Shown here piece by piece: positions 9,721 through 20,408 of a stretch of DNA of 64,000 nucleotides. The notes under the pieces were generated by a model. That model searched no databases. It was not told where the DNA came from and saw only the letters and a list, made by a program, of their open reading frames with translations. The position numbers were made by a program, and so were the translations under genes. The stretch comes from Cladopsammia gracilis (lineage: Eukaryota > Cnidaria > Anthozoa > Scleractinia > Dendrophylliidae), in contig JAJGOT010000995.1 of the NCBI GenBank assembly GCA_022457155.1, positions 49,917 to 113,916 of the forward strand, in the 5' to 3' direction. Numbering within the stretch: the stretch's first letter is position 1; each line of letters starts with the position of its first letter.

Positions 9721-12680
9721 GACAGACAGACAGACAGACAGATAGTCTGCTCGGGCCCAAAACCAACATCCGCCTAGCTGCATGGAATGTCCGCACCATG
9801 TTCGAGACATCAAGAACAGCACAGGTTATCAGCGAGATGAGGACGTACAGACTGGACATTCTGGGGATTAGCGAGTGCCGATGGACAGGCTCTGGGCGCC
9901 GAGTGAACAGCGACGGATCAGTTACCTTGCACTCTGGACACGACAGTCAACACATACGCGGCGTGGCCCTCATAGTCTCAAAAGAGAAGGTCAACACCTT
10001 GCAAGAATGGGAACCACTAAGTGACAGGCTGATCAGAGCACGGTTCAACTCTAAGCACTGCAAACTTACCATCTTGCAGTGCTACGCTCCAACAAACGAA
10101 GCTGATGAGGAAGATAAGGACGACTGGTATGAGGAATTACAACAAGCAGTCTCCAAAGTCCCTCAGCATGACATGCTACTGATCATGGGTGATATGAACG
10201 CCAAGGTCGGAGCTGATAATACCGACTGCGATAGAGCTATGGGGAAACACGGATGCGGTGTGATGAACGACAACGGAGAACGTCTGATTGGTTTCTGCCT
10301 GGAGAATAACTGTGTAATCGGCGGTACCGTCTTTCCACACAGAAACATCCACAAGCTCACATGGAAGTCTCCTGATGGCTCCACTGTCAACCAGATCGAC
10401 CATATCTTGATCAATGGAAAGTGGCGCAGGTCTCTTCAAGATGTTCGAGTTCGTCGTGGTGCCGATGTCAACAGCGACCACTACCTAGTTACAGCAACTA
10501 TTAAGCTGAAACATTAAGCAGAACCAGTCCAGAAAACATCTAGATGTTGCCAAACTGAAGTGCCCTAACACCACCAAAGAGTTTGCACTGAGACTGAAAA
10601 ACCGCTTTGCTGTCCTGGCTGACGACGATGAGGACCCCAGTGTTAACACCAAGTGGGAAACCATCAAGAAGACATGTCGAGACAGCCACCAATGTCTTGG
10701 GCTACAGACGGAAAAAGAACAAGGAATGGATAACAGCTGGTACTTGGCAGAAGATAGAAGAAAGGAAACAGCTGAAGGCCAAAATATTGAGCACAAAGTC
10801 ACTCAGACTCCGAGAGCAGGCTCAAGAAGCCTACAAGATAAAGGACAAAGAGGTGAAGAAGAGCGCTCGGAATGACAAAAGAGCTTTTGCTGAGGAGCTA
10901 GCAGGTGAAGCCGAGCGTGCTGCTGCAAGAGGTGAGATAAGTACTGTTTATAAGATCACAAAACAACTCTGTGGCAAAAACACCAGCCAGTCTGCCCCTG
11001 TCAATGACAAGGATGGCAACAACCTCACAACAGAGCGTGAAGAAGCAGCCAGATGGGTACAACACTTCCGTGAGGTACTCAACCGCCCAGAACCAGATGA
11101 TCCTGCCGACCCTCCACCAGCCGAGGATGTTTTGAACATCAACACCAGTCCCCCAACTGAAGCAGAAGTCAGGTGTGCCATCAAAACTATGAAGAGTGGG
11201 AAAGCTCCAGGCATTGACTCCATCCATGCTGAAATGCTGAAAGCTGACCTTGGTACTTCAACCAAGGTTCTCACGGACCTCTTCAGAGACATCTGGGAGA
11301 CTGACACAATACCGGGCGACTGGACTAAAGGCCTAATTGTCAAGATCCCCAAGAAAGGCAATCTCCGGGATTGCGACAATTGGCGGGGCATCACACTGCT
11401 CTCAATTCCATCAAAGGTTTTCTGCAGGATTCTTCTGGCTAGAATTGATGCAGCCATTGACACTGTTCTGAGACAGGAACAGGCAGGTTTTAGAAGAGGT
11501 CGGGGGTGCATAGATCAGATCTTTGCTCTGAGAAACATCATCGAGCAGTGCATCGAGTGGAACACCCCTCTCTACATTAACTTTATAGACTTCAGGAAAG
11601 CTTTCGACAGTGTGCACCGTGACACTCTATGGAAGATCTTGAAAACATATGGTGTCCCTCCAAAGATGGTCACACTCATGGGTCTGTTCTACCACCAGCT
11701 CGAGTGCAGTGTCATCATAGATAACAACCTGTCAGAATGGTTCTTCGTAGAGTCAGGTGTACGTCAGGGATGTATCATTTCTCCCATCCTCTTCCTGCTT
11801 GCCATTGACTGGATCATGCGCAGAACAACGGCTGACAGACCCCGGGGCATTCAGTGGACACTCTTTTCCCAACTTGAAGATCTTGATTTTGCGGATGACC
11901 TTGCTGCTCTCTCCACAACACGTTGCCACCTACAGGAGAAAACCGACAGGCTCAGTAAGTTTGCCAAGCAGGCAGGCTTGAACATTAACACCTTTAAGAC
12001 CAAGGTAATGTGCATCAATGCTACTCCCGATGCACCAATTACAGCAGAGGATGAACAACTTGACTTTGTCGAGGAATTCACCTACCTAGGTAGTCTCGTC
12101 GCCAAGGACAATGCAGCACATAAGGACATTAAGGCAAGACTTGGGAAAGCTCGCGGTGCTTTTGCACGACTCCAGCCTGTCTGGAAATCGAAGCAATACA
12201 GCCTTGGAACGAAGCTGAGACTCTACAACAGTATCGTCAAGCCAGTTCTGCTATATGGCGCCGAGTGCTGGAGAGTGATAAAGAGCGACATGAACAAGAT
12301 CAACGCCTCCCACAACGGATGCCTCAGGAGAATATGTCGCATCTTCTGGCCCAACAAGATCTCAAACAAAGAACTCTATAAGAAGACAAAGAGCCAGAGT
12401 GTGATACTTGAGATCAAGCGCCGACGGATCCGATGGCTCGGGCATGTCCTCAGAATGGACCTAGATCGTATCCCCAAGATCGCCCTTAGATGGACACCAC
12501 CTGGAAAAAGGAGGCGAGGGCGACCCAAGACAACTTGGAGACGTACTGTGATGGCCGAGCTGAGTGAGATGGGCTTGTCTTGGGGCGAGGCACAGCATGC
12601 AGCAAAGGATCGGTCCAGATGGAATCAGATCATTGACGCCTTATGTCCCGCACGGGACGAAGAGGACTAACTAACTAACT
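9721..12680 (+). mobile_element. RTE-type non-LTR retrotransposon inside E1
   Basis: Begins with (GACA)n and ends with a (CTAA)n tail, with an exact 12-bp target duplication either side. It carries an AP endonuclease and an RT of the RTE clade, with no room for an RNase H. Two frame changes (about 10514 and about 10690) leave it inactive. Excision in silico of the LINE and one duplication gives an open gene, so insertion followed the arrival of E1. Confidence 0.95.
9769..12670 (+). pseudogene. RTE endonuclease-reverse transcriptase, two frameshifts
   Basis: The endonuclease domain (about 9769-10510) shows AAWNVRTMF, the E of ISECRW, IMGDMNAKVG, NQIDHILI and SDHYLVTA. The linker and RT (about 10515-12670) show KSGKAPGIDSIHAEML, motif A FIDFRKAFDSVHRD, motif B ESGVRQGCIISP and motif C LDFADDLAAL. 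A C-terminal RIRWLGHVLRM region ends the chain. The stop at 10517 and the frame change near 10690 break what should be a single ORF. The close match to RTE consensus motifs suggests recent loss. Confidence 0.9.
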
Positions 12681-13111
12681 AAGACTCGCCCACATCGCAG
12701 TGCAAGGTTTCCAGCAAGAGATGACAGTTCATGGTTAATCATGTAGTCATTTCTGAGTTCTTTCTGCAACTCTATCACATCGTCAAGAGGAACAACCATG
12801 CCGGCGCCTTTGGTTACGAGCATTATAACGCTGTCAATCAGAGACTCGGTTGTCTTGTTGCCGACATATGCTTCATACCTTTTGTAGTACTTTTCAACCT
12901 CTTTATCCGTCAAGCGCTTCACCCGCTCGTGTGTGAGCTGGGCACCGATAGCCTCTTTTGATTTGCCGGTTGAAACAAGGACTGCCAGTTTCTCGCGTTG
13001 AGCTGGAGTGTCGTTTTCAGAAATCGCTGAAGGCACAGAGCTATCAGGGCCTGACTCTAACATCTGCAGGAGTTCATCCATTGCGGCCACGTCTTCGGGG
13101 TTTGTTGCCAT
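12681..13111 (-). pseudogene. 5' part of the LINE-split gene (206-aa family)
   Basis: Starts at ATG 13111 after a TATATATACACA run and reads about 140 residues homologous to the E2 protein at 41770. Shared stretches include AQREKLAVLVSTGKSKEAIG, KRYEAYVGNKTTESLIDS and YMINHELSSLAGNLALRCGR. It then enters LINE sequence and a stop. The protein is helical and soluble-looking, with a helix-turn-helix-like segment TGKSKEAIGAQLTHERVKRL. Function unknown; lying in the late-gene block it may be a virion or assembly protein (inference). Confidence 0.85.
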
Positions 13112-13124
13112 TGTGTATATATAT

Positions 13125-13363
13125 TTATTTTTCAATTATTCTCTTGATGTCAGGCAAAAGGCTTTCAACCTCACGTATAAGCGCTGTCATGGTGTCTGGG
13201 CACACAGTGAGTTTCAAAGGATAGCGGCTAAGAAGCATGAGGCGCAGATCGTCCGCCCAGCGGCTTTGATTATCTGGATTTGCATCTCCTCCGCCTGACT
13301 CTGCAATTCACCCAGAAGCTGTGAAGAGACCGTGAGCTTGTGGATACGGGTTGAGGTGTTCAT
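13125..13363 (-). pseudogene. Small gene, frameshifted (79-aa family)
   Basis: The E2 protein at 41503-41742 aligns over the whole length: HKLTV and QIIKAA early, and later the PDTM ... LIREVE ... IKRIIE region in a second frame. One base is missing after the KAA codons. Start ATG 13361-13363 follows TATATATACTCTGAAAC. Helical, no recognised domain. Confidence 0.75.
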
Positions 13364-13981
13364 GTTTCAGAGTATATATATATGTTTTTCACTTCAACCC
13401 CATATGGGTGCCGCAGAGAGAAAACCAGGTGAGAACACTTATGCCCCTTTAATTTTGCAATAAGCTCTTTGTACTCCTCATGTGAGAGCTCACCGGCATA
13501 GTCATCAAAGAGGGCCTTCGTTGTTTTGCTTGATGGGGTGTAAAAAAGCACGATCGCTGCGACGTTTTCCCAAAAAGGGTTTCGCAATGCTGGTTAACTG
13601 TTGGGTTAGCACCCACACGGAAAGGCCGCTGTGGCGAGCACTGAAGCCTAGTTTCACAAGTTGACTCGTGCGGCCTTTCACATCCTTCGAAGCAGCACAG
13701 TCATCGAGCACAAAGAGCGTGTTTGTTCCGTTGAAGTGATAACTGGCTAAAGTTAACCATGTTTCAATCTCATGCTGCTGACAGTCTATCACAAAAATGC
13801 GTGGCTCCTTGTCCACGAAGCCGTCGTAGGTCTTGTTGTGAACAAAGGTGGGGCACAATAGAACGATATAGTCAAACTTACCCCTGAAGGGGCCGCGTAG
13901 CTGATTCAGAAGATATTGTGTTTTGCCAGAGTTAGTCGGCCCGATAATTAGTGCATTGAATGGCAGCTTTCTTGGATCCAT
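13360..13981 (-). pseudogene. E1 A32/FtsK-like packaging ATPase, frameshifted
   Basis: Walker A GPTNSGKTQ near residues 14-22 and Walker B TLFVLDDC near 100. The N-terminal ~145 residues are in one frame. The rest (VAAIVLFYTPSSKTTKA ... HLVFSLRHPYGVE) is in another from about 13568. Homologue of the intact 199-aa E2 protein. Would pump DNA into the capsid. Start ATG at 13981 follows the capsid stop by a few bases and a TATATA run. Confidence 0.9.
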
Positions 13982-13991
13982 TATATATTGT

Positions 13992-15239
13992 TTAATACTG
14001 AACCGCCTGCAGCTTTCTGTCCATGATATTCATCTGTGAGTCGCTGATGGTGTAGATGTGGCAGTGTACGTTTCCCGAGCCGGAGGTTGTCCTTTCGATC
14101 TCAAGATGCACGCCGTCCTTTGTGTTGACGAGGCGTTGACCGTTGCCATGTAGGGTTGTATCAGCCATGGACCGAAGGTCGATAAGGAGGCCGAACTTGT
14201 TGCCCGTGAGATATTTGGTTAGATTCATGTTTCGCCTGCCACCCTTTGTCCCGAAGAGTCGGCTGACCTCCTTCTACATGTCGGTCCCGTTAATGCCTTC
14301 GTTGTAAATCCTGTTGGGGGAGCCATTGATGGTGACATTAACTTTGGTGATGTCTGGGTTGAAGTATTTTTCTGAGGCCCTGGCTCCTGCCGTGTAGGGT
14401 TCGATGAATAGCAGAAGGATGGCTTTCAGTGACCTGCGCTGAGGGTTCACCCTGAGATTCAGCCGTGCGTCTGAACCCTTCGAGAAGGGGACCACTTCCT
14501 CTCGCATGATATGGTCGTAGGCAAACTCCTTTCCGCTAGAATAGACACTTGCTGCCTCGTCAGCCAGCTGCTTACTTCGGATTGTCTCGTACTCAAGCTG
14601 GATATTTGTCAACTTGTAGACAAGCTTGCTTGCATCCGAACCATTGACAACTTGAGAAGCAGGGGCGAGCGTAATCTCGAAGATGAGATCGTTGTAGAGT
14701 GCCTGTGGGTACATAACGCCGTGGTCTGTTAGAATCTGGTGGTCAAGATTGATGCGGTATTTGTTTTTGTAAATGGTCTCCAGCTTGTTTTCCGCATCCA
14801 CGCCAGAGGTCTTCTTGTCGCCGGCACTAGAGCGGATCTTGCTCAAGTCTAAACTCTGGATGCCCTCGGAAATCATATTGTCTCTCTTGTCAACAGAAAG
14901 GAAAAGGTCTTCAAAGATTTTGTAAATATCGTACCCAACGGTGTCCTGGACAGTGGTGGCGGCAAACTTCACAACAAGCCTGTCAACTAGTGCTCTGGAG
15001 ACATTTTGTACAAGGTAGTTGTTTGCGTGGCCGCCGGCAAGGTCGATGTTAAAGAGCAAGGCAAGCGAGCCCGACACGATAACCTCATGTTCGTTTAGCT
15101 TGGGCACCGAAACGTACAGGGTCTCGCCGGGCTTGGCTGTAGATCGATCAAATGTGATGCGCTTTACGGTGCGCTCTGCTTTCATTGCACCAAGAGTCTT
15201 CCCTGCGTTCGTTGGGAGGAGGTTTGGTTGCACGGCCAT
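13992..15239 (-). pseudogene. E1 major capsid protein (double jelly roll), one in-frame stop
   Basis: About 415 codons, aligned end to end with the intact E2 protein (39470-40714). A single TAG at 14274-14276 replaces the Trp codon of E2 (TDMW). Features shared with the E3 capsid protein are the first-barrel strand with VSGSLALLFNI and the segment VSRALVDRLVVKFAATTVQDT, parallel to SHSLIDHLMIKSAGKIVYDT of E3. Forms the hexon-like trimer of the capsid in this family. Divergent from the coiled-coil gene, with a TATATA run between the two. Confidence 0.87.
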
Positions 15240-15278
15240 AGCCAGAGTATATATATATATTATTTATTTATATACATC

Positions 15279-16657
15279 ATGGCCGAAGGTGGATACGATA
15301 TACCTGGCGAGAATGAGAACCCGTGGCTTGACTGGGGGATTGAACACGATGATGACGACGACGAAGAAGAAGTTGATACAACAACCCCTTTTCAACCGGG
15401 CGCCTCATCCACCCCATATCATGGCGGTGAACAACATGAAATGCACACAATGCCTCACGAACAGAGCGGATTTGATACTGAGGGCATCCCTCTGCTTACT
15501 GACTTCACACATCCTGACGACAAAGAAGAAATGGTTGATATAACTAGGGAATTCATCAAAAGCCGATATCCAAGAGCGGATTTCGGTAGCTTAGGCCCAA
15601 TTAATTTCGGCAAAAAAAGCGGAAACGAAGGCAAAATAGTCGTCTTTGGGGCAAGAGGCGGTGAAACTCCCGTTTTCAAGCAGGCTGGGTCAGGCTTTCT
15701 TAAATCGTTCACAGATAGGTTCAAAGGGGCTCTTGGACCAAGCGCTGAAGAGATCGCCTCTGAAGGCAATACAGCTATAAGAGAAGAAAGACAAAGATTG
15801 AAGGAGGCAGAAAAACAACTGAAGGAGGCGGAAAGAATTGCTGTTGAACAACAAAAAGCAGCAAGTGAGGTTCAAAATCTCAGGGGGAGAATCGAAGAAA
15901 CTCAAGCGAGGATTGAGCTCTGGAGCAGGAACACGGTTCAAACGTTGAGAGTCAAACCGAGATAGATAGGCTGAAACAACTAAAGAAAAATCTTCAAGGC
16001 GATCTTGAAAACCAGAAAAAAGAATTAGGCGTCCTTCAAAAAATACAAAAACAAAAAGACAAAGAGCAGGCAAAGGTTGACAAACTCAGAACACAAATTT
16101 CTGAGAAAACAAGAGAAAGAAATGCTGTCGAAGCAAGACTGAACTCCACCAAGCCGCTGGATGAGTTAAACGAACAAGAGGCCGAGCTTGTACGACAAAA
16201 CGAAGAAGACAGGCGCGTGATATCGGATGAGAACACTTCTCCTTCTGACAGAGAAGCTGCAGAAGCCCGGGTTGCTGAACAAGAAGAAGAACTGGCAAGG
16301 CTAAGAACACAAGTTCAGGAAAGAGAAGAAGCTCTTCCTTTGAAAGAAAGGGTCAAAAATATCTTCAAGAAATATGGCTGGACCCTGCAGGCGGTTGTTC
16401 TGGCTGCCGGTATTGTCATAGGCGCTGTTACGCTTGCTGCAATGAATGGCTTAAAGGCTGGCACCAAGGCTATTGGCAATGGACTAAAAGAAATAGGAAA
16501 GAAGGTAGCCTCCATCCTGCCAGGCCTAATCGGTTCGATCGTTAGCTTTATCTTCAAAGCGGCCGACCAGGTTATCTCCTTCCTTGGCGAGCACGCCTGG
16601 CTGCTGATCCTTGCCGTTGCGGGCTTCATGATTGAAGGGATCACCAAGAAGCGTTAA
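15279..16657 (+). pseudogene. E1 long coiled-coil protein with C-terminal membrane region, frameshifted
   Basis: Homologue of the intact 495-aa E2 protein (37942-39426). Starts MAEGGYDIP at ATG 15279, with an acidic stretch (DDDDDEEEV). A long heptad-rich coiled coil follows (REERQRLKEAEKQLKEAER), with a one-base frame change near 15940. In the second frame the coil continues and ends in hydrophobic segments (WTLQAVVLAAGIVIGAV and HAWLLILAVAGFMIEGI). Function unknown. The fold pattern recalls a membrane-anchored tether or tape-like virion protein (speculation). Confidence 0.8.
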
Positions 16658-18429
16658 CGCGCCCAGGAAACAAAGCCTGCTAAAGCAAGCGCACCCACAC
16701 CAATGAGCGCCTTGTTTACGTGATGCTGCTCGATCTTGGTCTCTTGTGTTGGTTCTGGTGTTGTGACTGGTGTTGGGGCTGGCGCGCTGGTGGCTGGTTT
16801 TGCCTGGTGTTGTGCCTGTGTCGCCTGTTTGTGAATCGGGTTCGATGAGTGGCTGTTTGGTGGATTTATCTTGCTCGGCCCACCCGCCATGGGGCGCAAT
16901 GATGCTTTTTTTGTGCCTAGATTGACATCATTGTTCACGCCCAGCTTCATCCCTTGCGTTGCCTGCATAAGATTGTTATTGTACCCCACCACGTTCTCTG
17001 TGTTGATAACCATACGCGACGGCATCAGCCAGCTCCCAGGAGCAACTACAAAGTTTAGCCTCACTTTTGTTTCTTCGATGGCCTGCTGATAATGCTGTAC
17101 GCTCTTAGATATGTCGTTCAGTCTTACGGCGTCCTCTAAGAGTGTGAGGAATACTCTCTGCGTTTCGAATGCCCGGCCTCCACTCCCAAGAATGCTGCTG
17201 CGAGTGTTTGCTTGTGCACCAAGAATGCAGTACACAAAGGCCTCGATTGATTGGTTCATACGCGCGAGCCCTGGCTGTGTTAGCCCTTGTGCATAATTCG
17301 GTACAAAGTGTTCAAACTGACTAGCCGCGCCTTGGTCGTTGCGAACGAAGTATATGCCATTGGCGAGATAATTTGGGTCTTTTCTGTTTGTCACACGCTC
17401 GTCATCAAACAGGGCTAGATCGGGATCAGGATAGTCGTAATCAGTAGAAAGAGGGCCATCGCCAGTAACCCAAATGTACACATTGCCAAGGCCGTGGTTT
17501 TTGCCGTATGTGAAACGGAAGTCAGAACTGGGGTCGACACCGAACTCTTGGCAAACCCTCTTATAAGCGTCGATGTTGAACTTGTTGTCTTTCTGGTTGA
17601 ATGTGGGGTCGTCTGGCAAAGCACTCACGCTCTGTTCCCCACCCAGCTTGAACAGGATTCGTCTTGCTGTTAAATTAACGTGAAACCTGTAAAAGGACCG
17701 GAGCTGTGGGGTTAGGGAGAGGCTGGATTTCTTATCAAACAGACGGTCACGCGAGATCCCGCAGCCGGTTGTTGCACACCACAGAGCGAAATTCAGTTGT
17801 TGTGGCCAGAAACGCATTTGCGGGCTGCCGAGCCACTTTCTCCCATATTTCGCCGTTTTGAATGTAATCTGCGTATCTCTGAAAATGTTTCTGTATTTCG
17901 TTGTGAAATAATCAGTTTGCGTGACATAGATATTTTGTTCTTCGTCGTTCAAGACTGCTCCAATCATCATGTCTTTGTCGATTGTGTTATTGAAATCAAC
18001 AGCAGGGATTGACTTTTGTGCGTTTCGGTTCAACGTCAACTGATAGGGGAAACCGCCGATATAATCTAAGCCAAGGGCGTCTTTTATGTCTTGAGACCAA
18101 TCCTTGCGGGCTATATCACTAGGCATAGCCCATGAGCCTTGCCCCTCTGGGAAAAGCACTACTGCTGTGGCTTTGTGCTTTTCGTCGAAAGACGACATAT
18201 CAGCGCGCGGAAAACGCCTTTTGAAGCCTGAGATTGCTTTAGCCTTGGCCGCTGCAGAGAGTTTTGCGGCTTCTGGCGTTCTCATCCAAGCCAGTTGTGG
18301 ATCTACTGTGGGCTGTGTTGTTGGGTGCTGGTAGATATTAGGGGGCCTATAAAACGGGGGCGGGGGTCCGTAATCGTGGCCGCCAATGTCTAGACCAAGA
18401 TTTGAACCACCAGGGCGTCTGCCAAACAT
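16654..18429 (-). CDS. Large late protein with C-terminal membrane anchor (591 aa)
   Basis: Start chosen at MFGRR (ATG 18427-18429); the ORF extends ten codons further into the TATA region. Begins with a Gly/Pro/Tyr-rich segment (GGHDYGPPPPFYRPP). A large conserved globular region follows (about residues 60-490, with YFTTKYRNIFRDTQ and ALWCATTGCGISRD), then a Pro/Thr/Ala linker and a C-terminal hydrophobic helix (ALIGVGALALAGFVSW). Highly similar to E2 36115-37937. Function unknown; size and place among capsid genes suggest a virion surface protein. Its ATG lies 31 bp from the divergent penton ATG. Confidence 0.8.
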   Translation of the reverse strand: MFGRRPGGSNLGLDIGGHDYGPPPPFYRPPNIYQHPTTQPTVDPQLAWMRTPEAAKLSAAAKAKAISGFKRRFPRADMSSFDEKHKATAVVLFPEGQGSWAMPSDIARKDWSQDIKDALGLDYIGGFPYQLTLNRNAQKSIPAVDFNNTIDKDMMIGAVLNDEEQNIYVTQTDYFTTKYRNIFRDTQITFKTAKYGRKWLGSPQMRFWPQQLNFALWCATTGCGISRDRLFDKKSSLSLTPQLRSFYRFHVNLTARRILFKLGGEQSVSALPDDPTFNQKDNKFNIDAYKRVCQEFGVDPSSDFRFTYGKNHGLGNVYIWVTGDGPLSTDYDYPDPDLALFDDERVTNRKDPNYLANGIYFVRNDQGAASQFEHFVPNYAQGLTQPGLARMNQSIEAFVYCILGAQANTRSSILGSGGRAFETQRVFLTLLEDAVRLNDISKSVQHYQQAIEETKVRLNFVVAPGSWLMPSRMVINTENVVGYNNNLMQATQGMKLGVNNDVNLGTKKASLRPMAGGPSKINPPNSHSSNPIHKQATQAQHQAKPATSAPAPTPVTTPEPTQETKIEQHHVNKALIGVGALALAGFVSWAR

Positions 18430-18460
18430 GATTATATAAATATATTTATATATATACACA
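18430..18460. promoter_or_regulatory. Bidirectional TATA spacer
   Basis: A 31-bp AT-only-like spacer (ATTATATAAATATATTTATA and following) between the ATGs of the 591-aa gene and the penton gene. It must hold both start regions. E2 has the same spacer at 36072-36114. Confidence 0.65.
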
Positions 18461-19141
18461 ATGGTTGTGTTAACAATCGTCGCCCCTTCGAGCCCTCACA
18501 CCATCTACTTCGATCACCCTCTTAAGAAACCGAGCTACATCCGGCTCGTCTCTTGTTCACTTTACAATTCGTGGGGTAATTTGAAACAAAGAGGAGAGAT
18601 AACACTGTTTAAAGCTGGGCCCAGTAAAGAAGGAACCGTCATGAAACTCCTTCCAGGACATTACACTCTTGAGTCTTTGGCAAAAGAACTAAGAAACGTA
18701 TACACTGGTCCCTATTCTGATTATAAACTAGCAATTGATACAAACTCACCACTAGGGCAGATGATCATTTTCAAAGAATACATGGAAGAGGTAAAACTAG
18801 ACCGCGATCTGACTGAATTGCTCGGTATAAGTGCTAAGTTGTTGTGGCCAACAACATTCGTCAAAAGGTTTACCTCACCAAGCACTTACTTTATCCACTG
18901 CGATCTGGTTGATAAAGAACAGAACCTGTTCAACGGTAAGCCTTCGACAGTCTTGGCTCGATTTGATCTTCGTGGTAGACCCTATGAGAAAGTTTTTTAT
19001 GAATCAACACAACAGAACATCTTGCGTGACGTCTCGTCTGGCGATTATGTAAACAGCATAACACTGTCAGTGAGGGATGAGAACAATGACCTTTTTGACT
19101 TCAATAACATGCCCCTAGAATTTGAAGTAGAAATAAATTAA
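18461..19141 (+). CDS. E1 penton / minor capsid protein
   Basis: 226 aa, open. The pattern LTELLGISAKLL ... YFIHCDLVDKEQNL and the final beta-rich SITLSVRDENNDLFDFNNMPLEFE match the E2 protein (35406-36071). They parallel the E3 penton (FNELIGFDKKLL ... LNIHCDLIND ... RIYITDGKRRLVDLNG). Single-jelly-roll vertex protein in this virus group. The assignment rests on this pattern and on position next to the other virion genes. Confidence 0.78.
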   Translation: MVVLTIVAPSSPHTIYFDHPLKKPSYIRLVSCSLYNSWGNLKQRGEITLFKAGPSKEGTVMKLLPGHYTLESLAKELRNVYTGPYSDYKLAIDTNSPLGQMIIFKEYMEEVKLDRDLTELLGISAKLLWPTTFVKRFTSPSTYFIHCDLVDKEQNLFNGKPSTVLARFDLRGRPYEKVFYESTQQNILRDVSSGDYVNSITLSVRDENNDLFDFNNMPLEFEVEIN

Positions 19142-19165
19142 AATATATATATATATATACAAACC

Positions 19166-19840
19166 ATGAGCTCGGCTAACGTGTTGCCATCGGCTCCTGA
19201 TTACAGCGAGACTCAATCGCTTTACCCAGTCTTGCAAAATGGTGAAGACTTCAGACTCAAGAAAATCTCTGGCATGCAAAAAGAACTTGAGTCACAGGCT
19301 GACCACTATAGGCAAGTTGCGAAGAAATACAAGCGAACACACACCATTGTTCACGGAACAGCAGTAAGTCTTGGTTTAATTTCTACAGGCTTGTCTTCAG
19401 CCACCATCGCCACAGCCATGACTGGAGTTGGGCTCATCGCCAGCCCTGCTCTTGCCAGTGTTGCTGCTGTTACAGGGTTTTCATCGGCCAGCCTCACTGT
19501 GTTTAGCAAGCGGCTCGAGAAAAAGATCACGAAACATGAGAAAATATACACACTCGCCCTTGCAAAACGAAACTCTGTCAGTGAGCTGGTTTCAAAAGCT
19601 CTAACTGACAAGAGGGTCAGCGATTCAGAATTCACAATCATCTTGCGTGAGGTTGAAAGATATCACGAACTGAAAAATGCGATCCGCTCTGGTGAAACAA
19701 AGACCACCAAAGTAAACAAGCAAACTCAAACGCCAGATCTTGAAAAACTCAGAGGCGAGCTTCGCAAAGAAGTCAAAGAAGAGTTTCAAAAAAAGATCAA
19801 TCGTCTTACCGCTGTGTCCAAGTCAGATTTGAAAGAGTAA
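19166..19840 (+). CDS. Membrane-hairpin protein (224 aa)
   Basis: A coiled N-terminal part (KKISGMQKELESQADHYRQVAKKYKR) is followed by two hydrophobic segments (about residues 65-110: TAVSLGLISTGLSSATIATA and GVGLIASPALASVAAVTGFS), then a charged coiled tail. The E2 homologue is at 34701-35381. The arrangement (helix, hairpin, coil, YTLALAKRN) also matches the E3/E4 family at 60711 and 25850 (YTTYEKVLVDLRSCLRG), so this is a family common to all four elements. ATG follows a TATATATATATACAAACC run. Confidence 0.75.
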   Translation: MSSANVLPSAPDYSETQSLYPVLQNGEDFRLKKISGMQKELESQADHYRQVAKKYKRTHTIVHGTAVSLGLISTGLSSATIATAMTGVGLIASPALASVAAVTGFSSASLTVFSKRLEKKITKHEKIYTLALAKRNSVSELVSKALTDKRVSDSEFTIILREVERYHELKNAIRSGETKTTKVNKQTQTPDLEKLRGELRKEVKEEFQKKINRLTAVSKSDLKE

Positions 19841-19881
19841 ACTCGGGTTTCTCGCTTTATATAACAAAAGAACGCAATTGT

Positions 19882-19943
19882 GTGACAAAGCGTGACACAT
19901 GACGTGACATTGTGCGTGACTGTCACGCGTGACATTGCGTGAC
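19882..19943. repeat. GTGAC iteron array (E1)
   Basis: GTGAC at 19882, 19892, 19904, 19916, 19929 and 19939, plus one inverted copy at 19922 forming GTCACGCGTGAC. Spacing is 10-13 bp, about one helical turn. The same array with the same spacing is kept in E2 (34598-34659). Confidence 0.9.
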
Positions 19944-19954
19944 ACAACAAAAAG

Positions 19955-20370
19955 GGACAAAACCCTAGTCGGGGGGTGCTCGTGGCTGTTTTCGCCTAGC
20001 CTAGGCTAGGACTTTCGCCTCACCGAAGTGAGGGCTTTAACTGCTGACAAAGCAGTTGTCGTTTCCCATTTCACCTCTGGGAGCGAGGGCGAGTTCTCCT
20101 AGGAGATCTCTGGTTGAGCACCCCCTGTTATCTGTTGGGCCGGAGCTGATTCACCAGGGGGGCATCAACTGACGCGACAACCCCACTACCCCTGGTCTGA
20201 CATCGCATTAGCCGTAAACAGGGTTCAATGGCGGCCAACCATACCCCCTGAGCTATACCGAATTACAGACTTAATATAATATATAGGGCGAAAAGGTCTT
20301 TTATATACGTCAAAGCTGTCGGGCTTTCACATGTGGTAACTCATAAAGAACTACGCATGCGCAAGTGATG
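19955..20370. other. Conserved non-coding block, candidate structured RNA or replication region
   Basis: No ORF, but closely matched by E2 34150-34580. On the plus strand GGGGGTGCTC pairs with GAGCACCCCC further down. Inside are CCTCAC-CGAA-GTGAGG, AACTGCT-GACAA-AGCAGTT, the self-complementary CCTAGCCTAGGCTAGG and CTCCTAGGAG. A second domain pairs ACCAGGGG with CCCCTGGT. In E2 the second hairpin reads AACTCCG-GACAA-GGGAGTT, a compensatory G-C to C-G change at one pair. Transcription and strand unknown. Confidence 0.6.
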
Positions 20371-20375
20371 CTTGG

Positions 20376-20408
20376 CCAATTGAATATTTGTAATTTGCTA
20401 ATATAAAC
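20376..20408 (+). promoter_or_regulatory. Early-type promoter of the E1 zinc-ribbon gene
   Basis: CCAATTGAA at 20376, AATATAAAC before ATG 20409 (33 nt from box to ATG). Confidence 0.65.
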
